From NCBI GenBank assembly GCA_964619535.1, contig CAZUEX010000005.1:1-64000 (forward strand): a DNA stretch of 64,000 nucleotides, read 5' to 3'. The position numbers and the translations under genes were made by a program. Shown in pieces: positions 25,456-34,562 of this stretch. Within the stretch, counting starts at the first letter, position 1, and each line of letters begins with the position of its first letter. A model generated the notes under the pieces. That model was not told where the DNA came from. It did not search any database and saw only the letters and a program-made list of their open reading frames with translations. The stretch is from Leptonema sp964619535 (GTDB taxonomy: Bacteria > Spirochaetota > Leptospiria > Leptospirales > Leptonemataceae).

Positions 25456-27209
25456 CCGGTCATCTTGCGCCAGAGGGCTCTTCCGATGAAGCGAAATTTA
25501 TCGCCCAGCGGAAAGCGCTTCAACACGGTACTGACGACTCCTTTTGTAAATCGCGTTCGTTTACTGTAGTCTATCTTTACATCGACGATTACAGGACGTC
25601 CTTCAGCAGCGATGGAGAAGGCCTCTTCGATACGGCTTCCAATCTCAGCATTGCTGGAAAGCTCTACATAGGCCGCTCCGGTAGCATCGGCAATGCCCTT
25701 CAGTCGAATGTCTCCCAGTACCGTGCAGGTTTTGCGGTTATACGGAATCTCCTGGCCCTGTGAGATCTGGGACAGCTCTCCGTCATAGAACACAAAGTAG
25801 ACGATTCCCAGTCCATGTGCCGAAGCCGTAATGATTTCAAGGCCCGTCATCAGGAAGGCACCATCCCCTACTATGGCTACCACCTGGCGGTTGGGGGAGG
25901 CCAGTTTCGCGCCGATGGCAGCGGGTACGGCGTATCCCATACAGTTGAAATCGGTAGGCGAGATAAAACCGATCGGATCGGTAACCGGAAACAGCTCCGC
26001 GCATAGGAATGTATGATTGCCGTCATCGGCTACCATAAGCATGTTGCGATCAGCCTTCTCTTTCAGCTCGCGAAAGAAGAGGTATGGGTTGACGCGATCG
26101 TTCAGGTGAGCCTCCCATTCTTTATAGTAGGTGGCTTTGTCCCGTGCGATCTGTTTGGCTTTATTCTCATGTCGCTCCGCTGCAGAGATGGATGCCCGTT
26201 TCAGTCGTTCAAGCAAGGCCTGTAAAACAGCAGAGGCATCTCCATGCAGGGCCACGGTGGCCCGGTAATTGCGGTGAAAGACGCTGGAGTTGATGTCGAC
26301 GTGAATCAGGTTTTCCGGAACCTTTGCACCAAAACTTCCGGTGGGAATCTCGGCGAATCGCGTGCCAACGGCAAGCATGCAGTCGACGTCAGCAAAGGCA
26401 TTCTCTGCAGCCGGCACAGCATGTGCACCGAATCCCATTCCCGTATGCATGGGATGGTCGGCCGGAAAAACGGTTAACCCCTGCAGCGTCGTCGAAACCG
26501 GTGCTCCGAGCAGGTCGGCGATCTGAATGGCAATATCTCGTGCGCCTCTTGCTCCCCAGCCAAGAAAAAGCCCTGGCTGTTTTGCCTGAATCAGAAGCTC
26601 AGCAGCGCGGTCCAGGTCTGCTTCCGATGGGGCCGGCTCTTCAGGAAGTCCCGGAAAGACAGGGAGCTCGGCCACCTGGCCCTTAAAGAGCTGGATGTCT
26701 ACCGGAATCTCTACAAAGACAGGCCCTGGCTCACCCGAGACGGCATGACGATAGGCCTCGAAGATGGTGGGAATGATCTCATCGTGGCTTTCAACGCGCT
26801 TCGCAAACTTGGTAATCGATGAAAGCAGACGCGGAAGATCGAGCTCGTGCAGCTGATATGAAACGGGAATGTCGCTGCGAATGCCCCCGGAGATGACGAG
26901 CATGGGAATACCATCGAGAAAGGCTTCGCCAATGCCGCTCATTGCATGAGTCGTTCCGGCAGCCGGTACGATCAGCAGTGTGCCGATCTCATCGGAGGTG
27001 CGGCTGATTCCTTCGGCCATGAAGGCTCCTCCACCTTCATGGGTAACCAGGATGGGTTCGATCTTTTCGGACTTATTGAGCTCATCATAGAGTTCCGTAT
27101 TATGAACCCCTGGAATGCCAAATACATGTTTTACCGGAAGTTGTTCCAGCGCATAACGCGCAAGATAGGCGCCTGTGAGCTGGCCACCCTTGATTTTTGC
27201 TGTACTCAT
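25452..27209 (-). CDS. Thiamine diphosphate-dependent enzyme, acetolactate synthase-like
   Basis: A 585-residue three-domain ThDP enzyme. The N-terminal domain has the activating glutamate in THEGGGAFMAEG, the middle domain is of TPP_enzyme_M type, and the C-terminal domain has the metal/ThDP motif starting VAIVGDGAFLMTGLEIITA. Where most relatives have Asn-Asn-Gly at the end of this motif, the protein reads VFYDGEL, so metal binding may use aspartate. Lyase, decarboxylase or ligase chemistry on a 2-keto acid or 2-hydroxyacyl compound is possible; no substrate can be named. The start overlaps the FAD gene's stop; GGGGGAAAACA precedes the ATG. Confidence 0.78.
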   Translation of the reverse strand: MSTAKIKGGQLTGAYLARYALEQLPVKHVFGIPGVHNTELYDELNKSEKIEPILVTHEGGGAFMAEGISRTSDEIGTLLIVPAAGTTHAMSGIGEAFLDGIPMLVISGGIRSDIPVSYQLHELDLPRLLSSITKFAKRVESHDEIIPTIFEAYRHAVSGEPGPVFVEIPVDIQLFKGQVAELPVFPGLPEEPAPSEADLDRAAELLIQAKQPGLFLGWGARGARDIAIQIADLLGAPVSTTLQGLTVFPADHPMHTGMGFGAHAVPAAENAFADVDCMLAVGTRFAEIPTGSFGAKVPENLIHVDINSSVFHRNYRATVALHGDASAVLQALLERLKRASISAAERHENKAKQIARDKATYYKEWEAHLNDRVNPYLFFRELKEKADRNMLMVADDGNHTFLCAELFPVTDPIGFISPTDFNCMGYAVPAAIGAKLASPNRQVVAIVGDGAFLMTGLEIITASAHGLGIVYFVFYDGELSQISQGQEIPYNRKTCTVLGDIRLKGIADATGAAYVELSSNAEIGSRIEEAFSIAAEGRPVIVDVKIDYSKRTRFTKGVVSTVLKRFPLGDKFRFIGRALWRKMTG

Positions 27210-28831
27210 TGTTTTCCCCCTGCAGTGGCTCCTGCCACTCTTCCTGTTATAATGCATCCACCAAGAAAGGTCCCTTCGAGGGATCGTTTTCCGTGGATGC
27301 CGCCTCCACCGTAACCCGCTGCCTCACCGGCAGCAAAGAGTCCTGGAATTGGATTGCCGTTTCTGTCAAGGACCCGGCTCTGTAAATCGGTCTGAATGCC
27401 TCCGAGGCTTTTTCGTGAAAGGATACTTTCGCGAAAGGCCACAAGCGGGTAGGCTCCGGGATCGTTAATCTTCTGCATCCACGACATGCGGATGCGGTCT
27501 CCTCTGTAGGTGCGATGGTTCAGCAGGCGACGTAGCTGTTCATCGCCGATAAAGGCTTCTCCTCGCTCGATTTCAGCATCGAACTGCTCTATGGCATGCA
27601 GAAGCCTTTCCCTGTCCATCTTGAATTCTTTTTCAGCAGAGTTGATCTTTGTGACCAGCTCATCCACAGAGGAGGCAATGAAGACGTCGTCGGATTCGCG
27701 TTGCAGCCTCTCAAGCAAAGCCCTGTTACCGAACAGGATGCCTTTCAGAAGGCCCAGTTTGCTTTTATTTCGAAAGGCCGTCATATGCTCGCTACCCGAA
27801 ACGGCCAGTTCCTTGATGGCGATCTTGTAGTTCATGACCTGGTAGGAGAAGCTGCCAGGCTCTTTCAGGATGTTCTGCACAAGGAAATGCGTATCGGTGT
27901 AACCAACGTTTGGATGTGGTCCGATGCGGTCTCCCAGGGCATTGACCCACAGGGCAGATCGCGGAGGCACAAGACTGAGCCCGTGGTGTGGCACGATCGG
28001 TTGTTTCGTTGCTATGCCGGCAGCATAATGCCACTGTTTGTCGAGATGTGTAAGGTTTGCTCCAAGCCTCGAGGCTGCTTCATGCACGGTGCCATCTGCA
28101 TAACGATGTGAGCCATTCAGAAGGCGTTTCGGTGCTTCAGGCCAGTGTTTGCGCAGATACGAAAGATCGCCTCCGCATATACCGCCTGCGGCGATGATCA
28201 TGGCATCGGCCGTGGCCAGGAATTCTGCACCTGCACCGTCTACGGTATCTTCCAGCCTTCCGCGACAGCCGATGCCCGTGGGCTCTCGTACAAACTCCTC
28301 TACGCGATGACCATATTCGATGCGCAGTTTCGCGGCGTTGCGATGAGAAAACAGATGTTTTAGTACCTGCTCAACGATGCCATATCCAGTACCCCAGGCG
28401 ATATGCCATCGTGGCACAGAGTTTCCTCGAATGAACATGCCGCGTTCGGGCCAGTTAACAACCGGCAGGAACTTTACACCGATGCCATCGAGATACGAGT
28501 AAATCCATCGGTGGCATTCGTTGACATAGAATTCTACCCAGCGGCGTGGCCAGTATTCCGATTCATCAATCTCGCCGTAGCGCAACCAGTCGGCCATGGC
28601 AAGCTCCGCACTGTCTGCGATGCGCGCCTTCTTCTGGTAGGGGGTACCGACCATGCATACACCGCCGAAGGACAGCTTTGCCAGGCCACCCAGGTTTTCG
28701 GGTAGGTCTCGATCCAGGATAAGAACATCTTTATTCTGATCCAGCAGCTCTGAGGCAGCAGCCAGCCCTGCCAGCCCTGCACCGACGATCAGCACGTCGG
28801 CCCGGTAGCTTCTGTTTTTCGCATCTCCCAT
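27206..28831 (-). CDS. FAD-dependent dehydrogenase, 3-ketosteroid dehydrogenase-like family
   Basis: A 541-residue flavoprotein. The FAD loop is DVLIVGAGLAGLAAASELL, followed by a second dinucleotide stretch (ADAMIIAAGGICGG) and the C-terminal IPGLFAAGEAAGYGGGGIHG. It belongs to the broad fumarate reductase/KstD-like group annotated as FAD-binding dehydrogenase. The substrate is unknown. I used the ATG at 28831, preceded by GAGGTTCGAAG; a longer frame upstream runs through the operator palindrome and is unlikely to be translated. First gene of the operon with the ThDP enzyme and TetR. Confidence 0.8.
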   Translation of the reverse strand: MGDAKNRSYRADVLIVGAGLAGLAAASELLDQNKDVLILDRDLPENLGGLAKLSFGGVCMVGTPYQKKARIADSAELAMADWLRYGEIDESEYWPRRWVEFYVNECHRWIYSYLDGIGVKFLPVVNWPERGMFIRGNSVPRWHIAWGTGYGIVEQVLKHLFSHRNAAKLRIEYGHRVEEFVREPTGIGCRGRLEDTVDGAGAEFLATADAMIIAAGGICGGDLSYLRKHWPEAPKRLLNGSHRYADGTVHEAASRLGANLTHLDKQWHYAAGIATKQPIVPHHGLSLVPPRSALWVNALGDRIGPHPNVGYTDTHFLVQNILKEPGSFSYQVMNYKIAIKELAVSGSEHMTAFRNKSKLGLLKGILFGNRALLERLQRESDDVFIASSVDELVTKINSAEKEFKMDRERLLHAIEQFDAEIERGEAFIGDEQLRRLLNHRTYRGDRIRMSWMQKINDPGAYPLVAFRESILSRKSLGGIQTDLQSRVLDRNGNPIPGLFAAGEAAGYGGGGIHGKRSLEGTFLGGCIITGRVAGATAGGKQ

Positions 28832-28861
28832 CTTCGAACCTCTGTATATCTGTTTATGTTT

Positions 28862-28887
28862 AATTACAGACCAATCAGTCTGTAATT
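28862..28887. promoter_or_regulatory. Perfect palindrome, probable TetR operator
   Basis: Ten-base perfect inverted repeats AATTACAGAC and GTCTGTAATT flank the six-base centre CAATCA. The inner GACCAATCAGTC resembles operators of other TetR-family proteins. It lies 31 bases before the start of the FAD dehydrogenase gene, in position to block transcription of the FAD-ThDP-TetR operon. Confidence 0.7.
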
Positions 28888-29096
28888 TGCTATTGCGGAG
28901 GGTTCGTCGGCTTTTCGTCAAACAAAAAAAATGTTCGTTCTTTTTTTTGGACGCCAGGCCCTGTAAGAGGTTACTGCCGGTGCGGCGGAAAAGGCAACCG
29001 GAAAATTCTTGACCCGTTGTTCAGCGCCGTAGAATGACGGATGAGCCCCGAAGGCTCTATTATGCGAAACTGAACGATTCATATTCACCGTTAACT

Positions 29097-29120
29097 CCAG
29101 CATCCATTAAGGGGTGCTGG
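29097..29120 (+). other. Stem-loop in the ABC-F leader
   Basis: CCAGCATCC pairs with GGGTGCTGG (one G-U pair, loop ATTAAG), followed by TTCTT. It is 46 bases before the ABC-F start codon. It could be a weak attenuator, since ABC-F resistance genes are often controlled by leader attenuation, but the T-run is poor. Confidence 0.35.
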
Positions 29121-29165
29121 TTCTTACCCGTTGAATTGAAGTCCTTATGAATCCGGAGGTTTTGC

Positions 29166-30518
29166 ATGATATCATTTTCAGGCCTGAGTGCGGGCTCCCT
29201 TTTCGATAATCTACACCTTTCGCTTGAGCCGAATCGGCTGGTCTGTCTTACGGGGCCCAATGGCTCGGGCAAGACCACGCTGCTTCATCTGCTGCACCGG
29301 CAGGCAATCGGGAAGCATCTCGACTGTCGGGTTCTCTTGCAGTCCGCCGCTGTAGATCATTGCAGTGCAGGGGAGGGGCGCTCCGAGGAGATCGAAGAGC
29401 TGTTTCGGTCGTCTTCCGACCTTCTACTACTCGATGAGCCCACAAACCATCTTGACTCCCTGGCTTTGAGCCGGCTCCTCGGTTTGATCCATCGTTTTCA
29501 AGGGGCACTGCTCGTTGTCAGCCATGACCGTAGACTGCTTTATGAGGCAGACCGGATCATGCATCTGGAGGCCGGCAGCCTTGAGGTCTATGGAGGCGGT
29601 TTTGCTCTGTATCAGGAACAGCGCCGTCTGGAGGAGGCGGCCCGTTATCGCGAAGCAGAACGGCTGAGACGCAGGGCGGATGAGCTGCAGGGGCGGCTTC
29701 GGAGTTCTGTGGCCCGTCAGCAGGCCCGTCGAAGGCATGCTGAGACCCTGAATCGAACACAGAAAAACCCGAAGTCTCTGGTAAACAGGCAGCGCAACAG
29801 GGCAGACCGCACAGAGGCCAGGATCGAAACGCATCATAAGAGGCTGGTAAGGCAGGCCGAAGAGGCCGCACACAGGGCCAGAGATCGGCGTCTTTCAGAG
29901 GGCAGGCCACTGGATCTGCGGCCACGAAGTGAAGCCCTTGCATCGAAGCCCCTTATGACGGTGCACCGTTTGCAGCTGCAGCGCGGTATAGCGGACAGGC
30001 TGTCCTTTACGATCCGCTCCGATTCGCGCACAGGTATCGTTGGTCCTTGCGGTGCGGGTAAGTCAACGCTGGTAGAAGCACTCCTTTTTGGTTCCCATAT
30101 GGCGTCTGGCGAGGTTCTGGGCAGGCCGCGCAGGCCACTGCTGCTGGATCAAGAACTCAGTCTGCTTGCTCTGCCGGGGCGAACGGTTGCTTCTGTCTTT
30201 GCCGACTATTGCAAAGAAGAGAACAATCGCACGATTCTTGCCGCGGCAGGCTTTACGGGTAAGATCCAGGATCGCGAGGTTATATCGCTAAGCGGTGGTG
30301 AACGGATGCGCCTGGCTCTCGCTGTGGCCTTTGCCGGAGATTTCGATCTGCTTGTTCTCGATGAGCCCACCAACAACCTGGATCAACGAGGCCGTGAGGA
30401 GCTTGAGCAGGCGTTGCTGTCGTGGAGGGCCGCCTTGATTGTTGTCAGTCATGACCGGGAATTTCTCGAAACCATTGACATAAGGGAGTATGTGAGCCTG
30501 GACAGGTCTCAGGGATGA
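29166..30518 (+). CDS. ABC-F-like duplicated ATPase with a shortened first domain
   Basis: A 450-residue soluble protein with two ABC ATPase domains and no membrane segments, as in ABC-F translation factors. Domain 1 has Walker A LTGPNGSGKTT and Walker B LLLLDEPTNHLDS only about 70 residues apart; the helical part and most of the usual signature are missing (SAGEGRSEE may be its remnant). A basic linker rich in Arg follows (about residues 150-265). Domain 2 has GPCGAGKST, the signature SLSGGERMRLALA and VLDEPTNNLDQ. ABC-F proteins are normally 500-650 residues. GGAGG lies seven bases before the ATG. Confidence 0.8.
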   Translation: MISFSGLSAGSLFDNLHLSLEPNRLVCLTGPNGSGKTTLLHLLHRQAIGKHLDCRVLLQSAAVDHCSAGEGRSEEIEELFRSSSDLLLLDEPTNHLDSLALSRLLGLIHRFQGALLVVSHDRRLLYEADRIMHLEAGSLEVYGGGFALYQEQRRLEEAARYREAERLRRRADELQGRLRSSVARQQARRRHAETLNRTQKNPKSLVNRQRNRADRTEARIETHHKRLVRQAEEAAHRARDRRLSEGRPLDLRPRSEALASKPLMTVHRLQLQRGIADRLSFTIRSDSRTGIVGPCGAGKSTLVEALLFGSHMASGEVLGRPRRPLLLDQELSLLALPGRTVASVFADYCKEENNRTILAAAGFTGKIQDREVISLSGGERMRLALAVAFAGDFDLLVLDEPTNNLDQRGREELEQALLSWRAALIVVSHDREFLETIDIREYVSLDRSQG

Positions 30519-30594
30519 AACGGATCGGCCCGCATCTTCAAAAAATTGCAAAAAAAAATGGTAGAATCCGGGGGTTCCTCTGTCATAGTCATGT

Positions 30595-32193
30595 ATGAAA
30601 AAGAGATGTCTTCGTATCCTGTTTCAGATCGTTGCTGTCATTCTCCTGGCGGCGCCTGCCACGCTTCTTGCAGACATGATCTACATGCGAGACGGTCGTA
30701 TGTTGATCGGGAAGATTGAGGCCCAGAGTGCTACCGCCATCTCTCTCGTAACGAGCGATGGACGTCAGCTCATACCCAAAGGAAAGATTATTCGTATAGA
30801 GTATGGCGATCCGGTAAAACAGGCAGAAGAACGGAAGAGGCGTCTTGCTCGCGACGCTGCCATTGCACGCCAGCGCGCAGAAAGCGAGCGGCTTGCTGCT
30901 GAGAAGAAGAAGGCCGAGGAAGAGGCCCGACGTCTGGCCGAAGAGAAGGCAAAGGCCGAAAGACAGGCAGCCGAGGCCGCAGAGGCAGAAGCCAGGCTGC
31001 AGGCCCTGGAAGAAGCAAAGCGACTGGAAGAGGAACAGCGAAGGGCCAGCGAAGAAGCACGCAAACTGGAAGAATCGAAAGAGGCCGTTGACCGCTCTAC
31101 GTCGGAACTGGAAGAGGCGAATGAGATCATCACCTCTGTTTTATCCGTTCGTACGGGACGTTATACCATGGAATCAGCGGTGTTGCGAAACGGCAGCCAG
31201 CTGCCTTTTGTAGGCGATGCAAATCGCATCATCAGAGGAGGCCTGTCCTTCAATGGTGTATCCGATCCAGGGGCCGTTGACCTTCCCTTTGGAGCCTTTC
31301 GCGAGCTGCGCTACGAAACACACAGGCATCGCAGCAAGACGGGATGGGTGCATACACTGGGCTTTCTCGATGCCGACGGCTCTCCCTACCAGGTTCTGGG
31401 TCAGGAGGACTTCACCGGCAGTGTTTTCGATGGAGCAACAAACGTCGCCTATACCAGTCAGGTAGAAGGCATGGAAATCAAGGATGCTCCGCGTCTGCGC
31501 TCTCTGGACTATGACCTGCTCTGGAAGATATATCCGTTCTCGCATCGGTATCTGGAACATCTTCACATACTCGTTGGCGGTGGCATATCTGCCTCGCATA
31601 TGGCCGCGAAAAGCGGTATACGCAGGACGGAAACAACGGGCAGCCTTGACCCGAGTACAATCAATCCGCTGTTTCCTGCGCATGGAACCGCCTACCGTAC
31701 GTCATCCACTGAGTACAGTGAGGGAACAGGCTATGGTCATCTGGGTATCGGTTATGTATTCCCCTTTCTCGATATACATGCCGTGGACATGCGCCTGATT
31801 GTCTCTGCAGGTACCGGAGCGGGATACCTGAACCACAAAGAAGAGGCCTTGAGCGATGTTTCGGGAACGCCGATTGTGTCGGAGTCGCATGTGAGGGGGA
31901 ATTCAAGGATGAACGGACGTCGTCTCGATGTAGAGGCTGGCTATGGCCTTACCCTGTATAACGTTCGTATTCGCATATTCGCTCGTATGCGGCAGGAGCA
32001 TCTAACCATCTCTTCTGCTGAGATGCGAACGGGATACGGCCTTGAAAAAATGAATGCCGTTATGAACCTCGCTGCCGGGGGGCAGGCCGATCTTACTCCT
32101 TTTATACTTGAACAGATGGAAAACCCGGCACCGTACCCGGAAGCAAAAGGAAGGATGCACGGCCTCGGCATTGAAGTCGGAGCTGTTTTCTGA
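30595..32193 (+). CDS. Signal peptide-coiled coil-beta barrel envelope protein
   Basis: A 532-residue protein of unknown function in three visible parts. Residues 1-26 are a signal peptide. Residues 27-65 form a small all-beta domain (MIYMRDGRMLIGKIEAQSAT, then LIPKGKIIRIEYGD). Residues 66-178 are a very charged Glu/Ala/Arg/Lys coiled coil. The C-terminal 340 residues alternate aromatic and polar residues and end in MHGLGIEVGAVF with a final phenylalanine, as in outer-membrane barrels. The coiled coil may reach from the barrel into the periplasm. It stands alone between the ABC-F and DUF6498 genes. Confidence 0.6.
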   Translation: MKKRCLRILFQIVAVILLAAPATLLADMIYMRDGRMLIGKIEAQSATAISLVTSDGRQLIPKGKIIRIEYGDPVKQAEERKRRLARDAAIARQRAESERLAAEKKKAEEEARRLAEEKAKAERQAAEAAEAEARLQALEEAKRLEEEQRRASEEARKLEESKEAVDRSTSELEEANEIITSVLSVRTGRYTMESAVLRNGSQLPFVGDANRIIRGGLSFNGVSDPGAVDLPFGAFRELRYETHRHRSKTGWVHTLGFLDADGSPYQVLGQEDFTGSVFDGATNVAYTSQVEGMEIKDAPRLRSLDYDLLWKIYPFSHRYLEHLHILVGGGISASHMAAKSGIRRTETTGSLDPSTINPLFPAHGTAYRTSSTEYSEGTGYGHLGIGYVFPFLDIHAVDMRLIVSAGTGAGYLNHKEEALSDVSGTPIVSESHVRGNSRMNGRRLDVEAGYGLTLYNVRIRIFARMRQEHLTISSAEMRTGYGLEKMNAVMNLAAGGQADLTPFILEQMENPAPYPEAKGRMHGLGIEVGAVF

Positions 32194-32276
32194 TGGGTTA
32201 GCCCTTACAGGCATTGGCTGAATCTTTTCGGGCGGAATCATGCTTGCCGCAGAGCGGCTCTGTTCAGAATGCTGTT

Positions 32277-33059
32277 ATGATTGCCGTCCGTTTTCTGCAG
32301 GCCCTGGCCCCTGTACTCTACCATTCATCGGCGGAAGTGCGTCTTACGGGCTGGGCCATCCTTCTGGCAAACGTCGTTCCGCTTCTGGGTGTTCTCTTTG
32401 CCGGCTGGGATCCGGCAGAGATCCTCTATCTTTACTGGCTGGAAAGCCTGATCGTGGGGTTCTTCACACTGCTTGGAATACTGGGATCAGGACTTGCCTG
32501 CCGCGAAAAAGGGCCGGACAGGGTTGTCATGTTTGCCATGTCGCTTTTTACGGCCTTCTTTTTTATGATACACTACGGTGGATTCAATTTCGGGCATGGC
32601 ATCTTCCTGGTTATACTCGATGGCTTCGTGCAGTCCGTTTTACGTGATTCAGAGGTCCTGTTTGGCGGGATTGAATCCGTTGTGCGAGGGCAGGGCTGGA
32701 TGCCTGTAAACCTGATCGGCTACGTCATCGAGCGCACACATCTGCAGCCCGAATACTGGCTGGCCGGGCGTTCTATCTTTCCTGCCGTTTTCTTTTTGGT
32801 GTTGAGTCATGGTTTTCGCTTTCTAAAACAGGATGTTGCAGGTGGGATGCTGGCCAGAACCATGCCGATGCAGTATATGTTTCGGCCATATGGACGCATC
32901 TTCTTCATGCATATCTTTATCATCGTCGGTCTGATGATCTTTGTAACCGGCGTTGTCTGGCTTGGTCGATGGGCCACAATACCGCTCATGCTTCTCTGGA
33001 TCTGCATGAAGCTTGCCGCGGATCTGAAGGCAGAATCGCGTCGGCTGGTGGTCTCCTGA
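32277..33059 (+). CDS. DUF6498-type integral membrane protein
   Basis: A 260-residue protein with about six hydrophobic segments. The N-terminal WAILLANVVPLLGVLFAGWD, ILYLYWLESLIVGFF pattern is what I recall for DUF6498 proteins, which have no known function. I chose the ATG at 32277; a TTG at 32214 would add a non-hydrophobic leader. The stop codon falls inside a long stem-loop (33055-33088) that separates it from the convergent transporter gene. Confidence 0.6.
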   Translation: MIAVRFLQALAPVLYHSSAEVRLTGWAILLANVVPLLGVLFAGWDPAEILYLYWLESLIVGFFTLLGILGSGLACREKGPDRVVMFAMSLFTAFFFMIHYGGFNFGHGIFLVILDGFVQSVLRDSEVLFGGIESVVRGQGWMPVNLIGYVIERTHLQPEYWLAGRSIFPAVFFLVLSHGFRFLKQDVAGGMLARTMPMQYMFRPYGRIFFMHIFIIVGLMIFVTGVVWLGRWATIPLMLLWICMKLAADLKAESRRLVVS

Positions 33060-33088
33060 AGGTGCCCGATGCCGGCTGCACCTTCAGG
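33055..33088. repeat. Long stem-loop between convergent genes
   Basis: CCTGAAGGTGC (33055-33065) and GCACCTTCAGG (33078-33088) are a perfect 11-base inverted repeat with a 12-base loop. There is no T-run on the downstream side of either strand, so it is not a standard intrinsic terminator. It may stop or protect transcripts from both sides. Confidence 0.5.
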
Positions 33089-33096
33089 AAAAGTGG

Positions 33097-34419
33097 TTAC
33101 TGCTCTGGCTTTAACCTCCAGGTAAAGAGAAGAAGCAGGATGGCACAGAGCAGGCTCAGCCCGATAAAGAGCAGAACGTCGTTCCAGCCAGAGCCATCTG
33201 CCAAAATGCCGATGATCTTTCCTTCTGCCGTTCGACCTGCATAGCCGAAAAAGCCAATAAAGCCCGCTGCCGTACCGACGGCCTTTTTCGATGTAAAGTC
33301 AAGTCCTGCCACACCGAGCAGCATAACGGGGGGATAAATGAAAAATCCGATTACAGAAAAGAGCAACAGATCAAGCCACAGGTATCCAGGGGGAGTCAGG
33401 TAAATGCCCGCTAAAGAGGCCGATATAGGAAGCAGGCAGAGCAGACTGACCATCCCACGGCGTCCGCCAAGACGATCCGATAGCCATCCCATCAACAGGG
33501 TGCTTATGATACCGGCAAACTCATAGATGAGCGTTGACCATCCCCCATCCATTAGAGAGGCTCCTTTCGCGGCCTTTAGATACGTTGGTCCCCAGTCCAG
33601 CAGTGCATAGCGAACGATATAGACAAAGAAGTTCGCCGAGGCAAAAATCCACAGGAAGCGATTGGCCAGTACGTCTTTGAAAAGCAGCTCGTATGTGGTG
33701 CGTTCTCGTTCGTTCTCAGAATCAAGCTCAATCCCTTCGTAATCCTCTTTCTTGAATTCTTCGATAGGAGGTAATCCCACCGATTGTGGCGTATCGCGAA
33801 GCCGCCAGAACAGGTAAACGGCACCGACGGCAGCGATGGCAGCTGGAATATAGAAGGCCGAGCGCCAGCCAAAATACAGGGCACTCTGGGCTGCAACGAT
33901 GCCTACAAGGCCACCACCGATGTTGTGTGCGATATTCCAGATGGCAAAGTAGGTCCCCCTTTCTTTGACGGAAAACCAGTGGCCCAGGGATCTGCCACAA
34001 GGGGGCCAGCCCATACCCTGTATAAATCCGTTGAGGGCCCAGAGCAGGATCTGAAGCGAGTAGTTTGAGGTTGCACCGAAGAAGATATTGATCCCTGCCG
34101 TAAGTGCAAGGCCGAAGGCCATGAAGACCCTTGGATTGCTGCGGTCTGACAGGATCCCCATGACAAACTTTCCAAGTCCGTAGGAGGCGGCCGTGGCGGT
34201 GAGAATATTACCGAACATCTCGTAGGAGTAGTTGAGATCGGCACTCATCTCCTTGCCTACAACCGGCAGGTTATTGCGTACAAGGTAAAAGATGGCATAT
34301 CCGATAAACGTAGACTCAAGGATCTGCCATCGGTAGCGCCGGTATGCGGGCTGAATCTCAGACTCCGGGAGTCGTGGAATGGCCGGCGCCGGTGCGAAGA
34401 TACGGCGTATGAATGTCAT
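33097..34419 (-). CDS. GlpT/UhpT-type organophosphate transporter (MFS, OPA family)
   Basis: A 440-residue 12-helix MFS protein. FIGYAIFYLVRNNLPVVGKE matches the start of glycerol-3-phosphate and hexose-phosphate antiporters. SYGLGKFVMGILSDRSNPR is the loop 2-3 motif and GMGWPPCGRSLGHWFSVKER is characteristic of the OPA family. It probably exchanges an organic phosphate for inorganic phosphate. Together with the gpsA/acyltransferase fusion a glycerol-3-phosphate substrate is attractive, but specificity is not provable here. Confidence 0.85.
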   Translation of the reverse strand: MTFIRRIFAPAPAIPRLPESEIQPAYRRYRWQILESTFIGYAIFYLVRNNLPVVGKEMSADLNYSYEMFGNILTATAASYGLGKFVMGILSDRSNPRVFMAFGLALTAGINIFFGATSNYSLQILLWALNGFIQGMGWPPCGRSLGHWFSVKERGTYFAIWNIAHNIGGGLVGIVAAQSALYFGWRSAFYIPAAIAAVGAVYLFWRLRDTPQSVGLPPIEEFKKEDYEGIELDSENERERTTYELLFKDVLANRFLWIFASANFFVYIVRYALLDWGPTYLKAAKGASLMDGGWSTLIYEFAGIISTLLMGWLSDRLGGRRGMVSLLCLLPISASLAGIYLTPPGYLWLDLLLFSVIGFFIYPPVMLLGVAGLDFTSKKAVGTAAGFIGFFGYAGRTAEGKIIGILADGSGWNDVLLFIGLSLLCAILLLLFTWRLKPEQ

Positions 34420-34547
34420 ACGGACAGATATTCCGCCTGCCCCATCTGTAGCACCTCGTTTTTCCCTCGGTCATGACAGGATTCATTCGTATATAAAGCG
34501 TTTCTTTACAGCCATATACCTGCGTAACCAGAGTCAGAGCAGCCAAC

Positions 34548-34562
34548 GATTTTTGAAAAATC
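34548..34562. promoter_or_regulatory. AT-rich palindrome upstream of the nos cluster
   Basis: GATTTTT and AAAAATC are perfect seven-base arms around a single G. The right half overlaps a direct repeat, TTGAAAAATC then TTGAAAATC. It could be an operator for the divergent GlpT-like gene or the nos cluster; no known regulator is matched. Confidence 0.35.

Larger units (their letters stand above)
28832..29165. other. Intergenic region between the divergent FAD-dehydrogenase and ABC-F genes
   Basis: Besides the operator palindrome it contains an A8...T8 stretch (28924-28950 region) and a possible plus-strand promoter (TTGACC near 29009 and TAGAAT near 29030, 15-base spacer). It also holds a ten-codon open frame 29041-29073 and a stem-loop at 29097-29120 before the ABC-F gene. 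No tRNA or longer gene is seen. Confidence 0.5.
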
